Below, one piece after another: positions 1 through 4,317 of a DNA stretch of 5,346 bases. The stretch spans positions 1 through 5,346 of the forward strand of contig JADGDW010000229.1 of assembly GCA_016744725.1 (NCBI GenBank). Reading direction: 5' to 3'. A model generated the notes under the pieces. It was not told the origin of the DNA. It did not search any database and saw only the letters and a program-made list of their open reading frames with translations. Numbering within the stretch: the first letter of the stretch is position 1; every line of letters starts with the position of its first letter. Origin of the DNA: Candidatus Albibeggiatoa sp. nov. BB20. Its GTDB lineage: Bacteria; Pseudomonadota; Gammaproteobacteria; Beggiatoales; Beggiatoaceae. Position numbers and translations under genes: made by a program.

Positions 1-109
1 GAGCCAGTAATTGATTGTAACAATGACGACGTGAACCGCAAGCTTTATCTAAATAGACAGCTTGTTCCTTTGTCGGTCTCAGTTCAACTTTATGCGCTAA
101 CAACATCAT
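1..109 (-). CDS. tnpB: TnpB-like RNA-guided endonuclease (IS200/IS605 or IS1341 type), N-terminal part only
   Basis: Reading leftward from the ATG at 107-109, 36 codons are visible before the window edge. The peptide begins MMLLAHKVELRPTKEQ and continues with YLDKACGSRRHCYNQLLA. This is the classic N-terminus of TnpB/OrfB proteins: a short beta strand ending in R-x-P-T-x-E-Q, then a helix with C-G-x-x-R and Y-N-x-L-L. TnpB proteins are RNA-guided DNA nucleases of IS200/IS605-family elements. The catalytic RuvC part, the right end and the guide RNA would lie outside the window. A TGA codon directly precedes the first ATG, so the start must be here; a second ATG follows at once. A weak GGAAG ribosome site lies at 116-120. 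The gene overlaps the end of the nuclease fragment at 90-185 in another frame, so it may be translated by coupling. The family call is confident; whether the gene is complete cannot be judged. Confidence 0.85.
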   Translation of the reverse strand, partial: MMLLAHKVELRPTKEQAVYLDKACGSRRHCYNQLLA

Positions 110-185
110 TCAAAGCTTCCATTAGCTCAGGGAAATAATGGGTTATCGCGTCTTTCCATGGGCTGTCGTAATCATCATAATTCAT
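90..185 (-). pseudogene. N-terminal fragment of an Rpn/DUF4351-like putative transposase or nuclease
   Basis: A 31-codon reading frame starts MNYDDYDSPWKDAITHYFPE, then LME. The block Y-D-S-P-W-K-x-A-I-x-x-Y-F-P-x-L-M-E matches the start of the widespread Rpn-family (recombination-promoting nuclease/putative transposase, DUF4351-containing) proteins, which are normally about 300 residues long. In those, an aromatic-rich F-x-F-P segment usually follows. Here the similarity stops after residue 23 and the frame ends eight codons later. Loss of homology coincides with the start of tnpB at position 109, so a rearrangement or element insertion probably truncated the gene. No good ribosome site precedes the ATG. 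The rest of the protein could lie beyond the left edge if an insertion split it. An alternative is that this is now only a short leader frame feeding ribosomes into tnpB. The family call rests on about 20 residues recognised from memory. Confidence 0.65.
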
Positions 186-197
186 CGTTTAGCAATA

Positions 198-214
198 GCT
201 TAGGTCGTCTAAGC
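198..214 (-). terminator. small hairpin just after the PstS-like gene, possible weak terminator
   Basis: GCTTAG and CTAAGC form a perfect 6-bp stem around a 5-base loop, starting on the first base after the TAG stop codon of the PstS-like gene. There is no run of T on the minus-strand 3' side (TATTGCTAAACG follows), so it does not meet the usual intrinsic-terminator pattern. It could protect the mRNA 3' end. It also lies at the boundary between the PstS-like gene and the accessory DNA to its left. Confidence 0.35.
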
Positions 215-976
215 CTAATATGCACCCACAAAACGTTGTTTAACAACTGCTTGTCCTTGCTCTGATAACGCCCAGTCTAAAAAGGCTTTTACCTTAGTAT
301 TAGGTTTCCCTTTAGTCACAATATAAAGTGGGCGGGTGATTGGGTATTGACTATTGTTAACAGTGGCATTTTGCCCCTCAATACTTAAGGCTTTAATCCC
401 TTTTTTGCCCTTAATAAATGCAAAACTGAGTTGGCCAATTGCCCCCGCTTGTTTTGCTACTAATGATGCAATTTTTGCGTCAGGTGTAATGGTTTTGACC
501 TTATCGTATTTTTCACCATCTAATATAGTAGAGGCAAAGACATGTCTTGTGGCGGATGCAGCTTTAACCACATAGACTTTAATCTGCATATCAATCCCAC
601 CTAATTCAGACCAGTTGGTTATTTTGCCGCTAAATACATCTTTAAGTTGTTGTTTGCTTAAGCTTGAAATAGGATTGTTTTCATTGACCAATACTGCAAT
701 TGCATCTCGACCAACCAAGGTGGAAATCAGTCCCGCTTCTAAGTAGCGTTGCTTAATATCACGTGCTACTCCACCCATATCACAGCGTTGACGCAAGGTG
801 CATTGTTCTCCCCCCGCACTTTCTGAAACCGTATTAATTTTAAATTCTACTGCATTGTAATGCTTGGCTGCATCGGTGATAAATTTGCCGACTGTAGATG
901 AACCTTCATAGTTTAAGCTATCAGCAAATAGTGTTGAGTAGCTCATCAGAGCAATTAAAAATAGTGTGATACGCAT
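215..976 (-). CDS. secreted PstS-like phosphate (oxyanion) substrate-binding protein
   Basis: This 253-residue protein belongs to the PstS/PBP-like type of ABC-transporter binding proteins. A Sec signal peptide is clear: MRITLFLIALMSYSTLFA, probably cut after A18, giving a periplasmic protein. Ligand-loop motifs appear in family order: Y-E-G-S-S-T-V-G (23-30), S-A-G-G-E (53-57), G-V-A-R-D (69-73), then G-R-D-A-I-A-V (89-95) and the typical F-S-G-K-I-T-N-W (115-122). The loop that in classical PstS reads R-x-x-G-S-G-T-R is here V-K-A-A-S-A-T-R (137-144). The usual Arg is thus Lys and the glycines are alanines, so affinity or ligand may differ. C59 and C65 could form a disulfide. At about 235 mature residues it is shorter than E. 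coli PstS and fits the short PstS-like class. No pstC, pstA, pstB or phoU is in the window. It lies 73 bases beyond the EVE gene, with its own strong ribosome site. Family sure, true ligand unsure. Confidence 0.88.
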   Translation of the reverse strand: MRITLFLIALMSYSTLFADSLNYEGSSTVGKFITDAAKHYNAVEFKINTVSESAGGEQCTLRQRCDMGGVARDIKQRYLEAGLISTLVGRDAIAVLVNENNPISSLSKQQLKDVFSGKITNWSELGGIDMQIKVYVVKAASATRHVFASTILDGEKYDKVKTITPDAKIASLVAKQAGAIGQLSFAFIKGKKGIKALSIEGQNATVNNSQYPITRPLYIVTKGKPNTKVKAFLDWALSEQGQAVVKQRFVGAY

Positions 977-983
977 AATAATG

Positions 984-990
984 CCTCCTT
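984..990 (-). promoter_or_regulatory. strong Shine-Dalgarno site of the PstS-like gene
   Basis: AAGGAGG on the minus strand lies 7 bases before the ATG at 974-976. It is the strongest ribosome binding site in the window and fixes the start of the binding-protein gene. It suggests this gene is translated more strongly than the prmB and EVE genes upstream, which have poor sites. Confidence 0.85.
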
Positions 991-995
991 TGGAT

Positions 996-1019
996 CATGA
1001 CTGATGGGAATGAGTCATG
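996..1019. promoter_or_regulatory. 7-bp perfect inverted repeat in the leader of the PstS-like gene
   Basis: CATGACT (996-1002) and AGTCATG (1013-1019) are perfect inverted copies separated by 10 bases, ending 5 bases upstream of the ribosome site. The half-sites are about 17 bp apart centre to centre. The structure could be a dimeric repressor or activator operator, or an RNA hairpin near the ribosome site. It does not match the Pho box consensus (CTGTCAT-type direct repeats), so phosphate control is not shown. Confidence 0.35.
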
Positions 1020-1033
1020 TTTATCTAATAAAA

Positions 1034-1064
1034 TTAGGATATTATGTTTTTATTTTAATCCTAA
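1034..1064 (-). terminator. possible weak terminator between the EVE and PstS-like genes
   Basis: TTAGGAT and ATCCTAA form a 7-bp inverted repeat spanning the end of the EVE gene. On the minus strand the right stem arm is followed by a short TTTT tract. The stem is AT-rich and the loop is long (17 bases), so termination would be partial at best. If it works, it would lower read-through from prmB/EVE into the PstS-like gene. Confidence 0.25.
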
Positions 1065-1502
1065 AATACACTGCCATTCTGGTTCTGAAACGGGCATGAT
1101 GGAGAGACGACTGCCTTTTCTCACTAGGGCTAAATCGGCTAATTCAGCTTGTTGTTTCAGAGTGTGTAAACTAATTTCTTGTTCAAATTTTTCGACAAAT
1201 GCGACATCCACCCGATACCAGCGCGGGCTATCAGGTTTGCTTTTAGGGTCGTAGTATTTCTCGTCTGGGTCAAACGCGGTGTTATCGACATAGCCCGCTT
1301 TTACAATTTTCATCATGCCTACAATCGCAGGTATTTTACAATTTGAGTGATAGAAAAAAACTAAATCACCGATTTGCATTTGGTCACGCATCATATTTCG
1401 CGCTTGATAGTTGCGTACCCCATCCCAAGGTTCGATTTGCACTTTAGCTAAGTCATCAATACTAAACGCATTCGGTTCTGATTTCATTAGCCAATATGCC
1501 AT
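1050..1502 (-). CDS. EVE domain-containing protein (THYN1/DUF55 family)
   Basis: This single-domain protein of 150 residues has the usual length of bacterial EVE proteins. Hallmarks in order: W-L-M-K-S-E-P (4-10), W-D-G-V-R-N-Y-Q-A-R-N (26-36), G-D-L-V-F-F-Y-H-S-N (45-54), the D-P-x-x-x-Y-Y-D-P segment (78-86), P-R-W-Y-R-V-D-V (93-100) and R-L-S-I-M-P-V-S near the end (132-139). EVE domains share the PUA-like fold and are thought to bind modified bases in DNA or RNA; the aromatic residues of the second and third blocks belong to the binding pocket. No catalytic activity is expected. The ATG overlaps the prmB TAA stop by one base (TAATG), with only a weak GGGA ribosome site before it, so translation is probably coupled to prmB. 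The family is certain. Its cellular ligand is unknown, and a link to ribosome or RNA modification is only suggested by the neighbour. Confidence 0.95.
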   Translation of the reverse strand: MAYWLMKSEPNAFSIDDLAKVQIEPWDGVRNYQARNMMRDQMQIGDLVFFYHSNCKIPAIVGMMKIVKAGYVDNTAFDPDEKYYDPKSKPDSPRWYRVDVAFVEKFEQEISLHTLKQQAELADLALVRKGSRLSIMPVSEPEWQCILGLK

Positions 1503-2437
1503 TACAATGTCCCGAGTTGATGGCTTGCCACTTCTTCAAAAATAGAATGATATTCTTGCACTTGTTCACCTGATAGTAGGAATATACCATCGCCACCGTG
1601 TTCAAATTCTAACCATGTAAACGGCACTTCTGGATATTGTTCAATTACTGCGGGTTCGCTTGCGCCAACTTCTACGATTAATATGCCTTCTGGAGTAAGG
1701 TGGTTTATTGCATCACGCAGAATTTGTTTGACAAAAAATAGGCCGTCCTTGCCTGCTTCTAATGCTCCGAGTGGTTCGTGATGGTATTCAGGTGGCATGG
1801 TTTCGATTTCATGCGCGTCCACATAGGGTGGATTGGCAACGATGAGGTCATAGTGCAGGCCTGATAAGTTGCTGAATAAGTCAGATGATACCGCGTGCAC
1901 CCAATTTTCTAATTGATGTTGTGTGATATTTTTCTTAGCCACGGTGAGGGCATCGTTGGAAATATCGACCGCGTCGACTTCAGCTCCAAAGTGGTGTGCA
2001 ATCGCAATCGCAATACACGCACTACCTGTACCTAAGTCTAGTACACGGTTGACGTTATTCATGTCAATCCACGGTGCAAAGTCGTTGGCAATCAGTTCTG
2101 CAATTGGTGAACGTGGGATCAGTACTCGTTTGTCCACGTAGAATGACAGGTCTGAAAACCACGCTTGTTCGGTTAAATATGGCAATGGGATGCGTTGCTG
2201 GATCCGTTTTTGGATTCGTTCGAGCAGTAGCCGTCGTTCTTGGCAGCTTAGTTTTGCTTGCCAGAGGTTGTCAGGTAAATGACGCGGTAAGTGCAGACTT
2301 TGGGAGACTAAAGCCACTGCTTCGTCTAGCGCATTGTCTGTACCGTGTCCGAAATAAATATTGGCTTGGTTGAATTGTGTGGTTGCCCAGCGTACGAAAT
2401 CAACCAGTGTATCAAGTTCTTCGATGATGTTGCTCAT
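1502..2437 (-). CDS. prmB: 50S ribosomal protein L3 N5-glutamine methyltransferase PrmB
   Basis: The 311-residue length is as expected for PrmB (E. coli about 310). PrmB uses S-adenosylmethionine to methylate the side-chain amide of a conserved glutamine in ribosomal protein L3 and acts in the cytoplasm during ribosome assembly. The N-terminal helical domain carries the PrmB-type Y-F-G-H-G-T-D-N-A-L-D-E-A signature (28-40), followed by I-P-L-P-Y-L-T-x-x-A-W-F (83-94) and V-L-I-P-R-S-P-I-A-E-L-I (105-116). The Rossmann methyltransferase domain has motif I D-L-G-T-G-S-A-C-I-A (134-143), an acidic V-D-I-S (157-160) at the end of strand 2, and the catalytic N-P-P-Y-V-D (202-207) that binds the target glutamine amide. 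The GHGTDNA block separates it from the release-factor enzyme PrmC. The only possible ATG follows an in-frame TAA 12 bases upstream. No clear Shine-Dalgarno site is visible, so initiation may be weak. First gene of a probable unit with the EVE gene. Confidence 0.95.
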   Translation of the reverse strand: MSNIIEELDTLVDFVRWATTQFNQANIYFGHGTDNALDEAVALVSQSLHLPRHLPDNLWQAKLSCQERRLLLERIQKRIQQRIPLPYLTEQAWFSDLSFYVDKRVLIPRSPIAELIANDFAPWIDMNNVNRVLDLGTGSACIAIAIAHHFGAEVDAVDISNDALTVAKKNITQHQLENWVHAVSSDLFSNLSGLHYDLIVANPPYVDAHEIETMPPEYHHEPLGALEAGKDGLFFVKQILRDAINHLTPEGILIVEVGASEPAVIEQYPEVPFTWLEFEHGGDGIFLLSGEQVQEYHSIFEEVASHQLGTL

Positions 2438-2604
2438 AAAGTCATTTTATAAAGGCAGTTTAGATTAAGTTTAACATTATCCTTTATGAAACGCAGCATA
2501 GGTTAAGGTGTTTTTTGATTGGTACTCAGATGGTTTAGATATTTTTTATTAGGGTTTGAGTTGGAGTTTATAAAATTAGGGCATTTTCAGCATTGAATCA
2601 TATT

Positions 2605-2642
2605 GGTTTAAAGTTTTGCTACACGGTTTAAACCTGTTTAAA
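2605..2642. repeat. three phased GTTTAAA repeats, one within a palindrome
   Basis: GGTTTAAA occurs at 2605-2612 and 2625-2632, and TGTTTAAA at 2635-2642. The starts are 20 and 10 bases apart, so the motifs lie on the same face of the helix. The middle copy is part of the perfect 10-bp palindrome GGTTTAAACC (2625-2634). The array lies about 170 bases upstream of prmB (minus strand) and 200 bases upstream of the leucine-rich-repeat gene (plus strand), so it could be an operator for either. In AT-rich DNA such a motif may also recur by chance. Confidence 0.3.
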
Positions 2643-2670
2643 ATCTCATTCAGTTAGTTCCATAAAAATA

Positions 2671-2799
2671 TCTGAATCAGGATTTGCAAGATTTTAGGAT
2701 TAACCCGATTAGATTGTAGATGAACTTGAAAATTGAGGCAATTACTTGAGATTGAATTTAATCCTGAAAATTCTTTAATCTTGTGAATCCTGATTCAGA
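2671..2799. repeat. imperfect palindromic repeat element built of AGGATT units
   Basis: The left arm starts TCTGAATCAGGATT (2671-2684) and the right arm ends with its exact complement AATCCTGATTCAGA (2786-2799). Inside the arms similarity continues: CAAGATT on the left (2687-2693) against AATCTTG on the right (2777-2783), and AGGATTAA (2695-2702) against TTAATCCT (2758-2765). The right arm is about 9 bases longer, so one arm has lost or gained a unit. Each arm is itself a run of degenerate (C)A(G/A)GATT units roughly 9 bases apart. The loop of about 55 bases has no reading frame. Similar TCTGAATCAGGATT repeats are, from memory, abundant in Beggiatoa-like and some other bacterial genomes. It may be a non-autonomous mobile element or a structured intergenic repeat. 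More AATCCTG-like sequence follows at 2804-2810. The rest of the 407-base gap (2438-2844) is AT-rich and shows no gene. Confidence 0.65.
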
Positions 2800-2844
2800 C
2801 AATAATCCTGTCCATCCAATCATCCGTTAAATAAGGATTTTTCC

Positions 2845-3273
2845 ATGTTTGATAATTTATTAGAAAGTATAGTCGCACTTTTCGTACAATTTATCACAAT
2901 CATTAGTCCAAAACCGCGTGTGATTAAACAACTAGAACAAGAAATAGGTACAAAACTAAATAAGTACAAACTAGTAAATTGGGGTTCAATTGCCTATCGC
3001 ATTAATTTACAACAACAGGTTATAGCATTAAGTTTATACGAATGTGAAATAAAGCAAAATCCAGAATGTTTATGTACTCTCAGTTATTTACAAGAATTAT
3101 GCTTACCCAGACTCCTTTGCGCAACTGCTAAACTTGAGTTATTTAAATTTGATGAAAACAAACTGAAAGAGCTGCCAGCATCATTTGGGCAACTGCAAAA
3201 ACAGTATTGGCTTAATTTTCCACAGCACTATCTTGAAAAATGCAGAAGTGATACGCTAATCAATCAAATATGA
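2845..3273 (+). CDS. small leucine-rich-repeat protein, probably degenerate
   Basis: This 142-residue protein has a good ribosome site, TAAGGA at 2832-2837, 7 bases before the ATG. Residues 5-20 are hydrophobic and could be a membrane-associating helix, but there is no cleavable signal peptide. Residues 24-58 form a linker resembling the N-terminal cap of LRR proteins. Two repeats can be recognised: an LRR-like V-I-A-L-S-L-Y-E-C-E-I-K-Q-N-P-x-C-L-C-T-L (59-79), and L-E-L-F-K-F-D-E-N-K-L-K-E-L-P-A-S-F-G-Q-L (97-117), which has the 22-23-residue pattern L-x-x-L-x-x-x-x-N-x-L-x-x-L-P. Between them, residues 86-96 (with L-P-R-L-L-C-A) break the repeat phase, and after 118 no repeat follows. LRR proteins bind other proteins; with under three units a stable solenoid is doubtful. 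It may be a shrunken member of a larger LRR family. It lies 45 bases beyond the palindromic repeat. Partner and function unknown. Confidence 0.7.
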   Translation: MFDNLLESIVALFVQFITIISPKPRVIKQLEQEIGTKLNKYKLVNWGSIAYRINLQQQVIALSLYECEIKQNPECLCTLSYLQELCLPRLLCATAKLELFKFDENKLKELPASFGQLQKQYWLNFPQHYLEKCRSDTLINQI

Positions 3274-3351
3274 TGAGTTGATGAACTGCATCCATCAGAA
3301 TAATTTGATAGATGTGGTTCTTGCTCATCTGTTAAACAGCCTCAATATCTG

Positions 3352-3963
3352 TTATAACTTCTTTATATTCTGTAGCTTGACATACATCATTGCTGTCATC
3401 AGTGCATCATTGAATGCATCGTGTTGCCCTAAAGAGGGTAAATCGAGTTCTTCCATAATGACATCAAACCGTAAATCGATATGAGTTTGATGAAGTGCAT
3501 TGACCTTTTTTTCATAATAAATACCCGATACATCAGTCTGTTCATTCGGTAATACGATTCCTAACAAAGGTCGTAGATATTTATTAATCATTGCCACATC
3601 AAATTCTAAATAGTAACCAACTAGTGGGCGTGAGCCAATAAAACGTAAAAACTGTAATACTGCATGTTTAGGGTCTAGCCCATCCTTAAGGTCACAGTGA
3701 CGCAAATGATGGACTTTGATACTGGCTTCGTTAATATCTTTGCTTGGTTTTACAAAGAGTTCTAATTTTCGGCTGGTCAAAATATGATTATTTCTGATAA
3801 TGACCGCACCAATAGACAGGATTTCAGCTCTTCGAGGGTTAATGCCTGTGGTTTCACAGTCAAAACAGACATACTCGTCACCTGGTGGTTCATCAAATAA
3901 AAATGAATAGTTTTCATCTTGTAAACGTTTACGATTCATTTGATATTTAAACTGACTAAACAT
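3352..3963 (-). CDS. 3'-5' exonuclease, DnaQ/RNase T superfamily (DEDDh)
   Basis: The protein has 203 residues. All five catalytic positions of the DEDDh class are present: D35 and E37 in F-D-C-E-T-T-G (34-40), D122 in Y-L-E-F-D-V (118-123), and H181 and D186 in Q-H-D-A-F-N-D-A (180-187). Such enzymes remove nucleotides from 3' ends of DNA or RNA using two metal ions. The N-terminal basic stretch M-N-R-K-R-L (9-14), then F-L-F-D-E-P-P-G-D-E-Y, and I-N-P-R-R-A-E-I-L-S-I-G-A (41-53) are typical of the roughly 200-residue stand-alone exonucleases that often sit beside DUF294/CBS nucleotidyltransferase genes. It is not the polymerase III epsilon subunit, because no C-terminal polymerase-binding region is seen. 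Here it is alone, convergent with the LRR gene and divergent from the Cys-rich gene. An AAAGGA site (3971-3976) 7 bases upstream supports the start. Substrate cannot be told from sequence. Confidence 0.93.
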   Translation of the reverse strand: MFSQFKYQMNRKRLQDENYSFLFDEPPGDEYVCFDCETTGINPRRAEILSIGAVIIRNNHILTSRKLELFVKPSKDINEASIKVHHLRHCDLKDGLDPKHAVLQFLRFIGSRPLVGYYLEFDVAMINKYLRPLLGIVLPNEQTDVSGIYYEKKVNALHQTHIDLRFDVIMEELDLPSLGQHDAFNDALMTAMMYVKLQNIKKL

Positions 3964-4016
3964 AGGGTATTCCTTTGAATTATTAGTTTCACCCGTATGT
4001 GGTTCTCCTCCACAAT

Positions 4017-4052
4017 GCCAATGTATTTTTTTATTAGAATAAATACATTGGC
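4017..4052. promoter_or_regulatory. perfect 12-bp inverted repeat in the exonuclease leader
   Basis: GCCAATGTATTT (4017-4028) and AAATACATTGGC (4041-4052) are perfect inverted copies around a 12-base AT-only loop with one G. It lies 54 to 89 bases upstream of the exonuclease ATG. No gene ends here on either strand, so it is unlikely to be an ordinary terminator. It may be an operator for a dimeric regulator, a leader-RNA hairpin or attenuator for the exonuclease, or a short palindromic repeat. Near-perfect symmetry of this length is unlikely by chance. Confidence 0.55.
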
Positions 4053-4251
4053 CGCTATATTAACAAATTTAATAAACACTGCCAGTATTAAGCTTGAATA
4101 TTACTTCTTTAAAGGGATTACAAAATTTTTATCAGAATATCAAAATAATTGAAAACCAAGTCATTATCTATACTAAAAGTCTATCAATAGTTTAACTTTT
4201 TATATCAATATCACAGAGACACTGTCCCTTGCTACGCTTGTCTATTAGCGG

Positions 4252-4280
4252 TTGTCAGATTTAAGCCTATCATCTATGAT
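4252..4280 (+). promoter_or_regulatory. sigma70-type promoter of the Cys-rich Kazal gene
   Basis: TTGTCA (4252-4257) matches the -35 consensus at five of six positions, TATGAT (4275-4280) matches the -10 consensus at five of six, and the spacer is exactly 17 bases. Transcription would start near 4287, giving a leader of about 30 bases that includes the AAAGGA ribosome site (4305-4310). No operator is visible around it, so constitutive or vegetative expression is plausible. Confidence 0.7.
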
Positions 4281-4317
4281 TAATCTCACGTTTAATCTAT
4301 TCTTAAAGGAAACCATG

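Larger units (their letters stand above)
3964..4317. other. divergent intergenic region between exonuclease and Cys-rich protein genes
   Basis: These 354 AT-rich bases have no supportable gene on either strand. From left to right they hold the exonuclease ribosome site (3971-3976); a small stem TGTGG/CCACA (3998-4002 with 4010-4014) that on the minus strand encloses a GGAGGAG sequence; the 12-bp inverted repeat (4017-4052); about 200 bases without recognisable structure; and the promoter and ribosome site of the right-hand gene (4252-4310). Confidence 0.7.

Noticed and set aside
2671..2799. CRISPR-like array of the AGGATT repeats
   Set aside because: Units are about 9 bases apart, degenerate and arranged as inverted arms; there are no uniform 25-40-base repeats with unique spacers and no cas gene.
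3329..3358. CTGTT/AACAG repeats as a terminator between the convergent LRR and exonuclease genes
   Set aside because: Arms are only 5 bp, several alternative pairings compete, and no T-tract follows on either strand.
3278..3484. 68-codon plus-strand frame after the LRR gene
   Set aside because: It lies mostly antisense to the exonuclease C-terminal coding region, including the catalytic His/Asp segment, and does not continue the LRR pattern.
4149..4174. Alternative promoter TTGAAA with TATACT upstream of the Cys-rich gene
   Set aside because: The spacer is only 14 bases, too short for sigma70, while the site at 4252-4280 has near-consensus boxes at ideal spacing.
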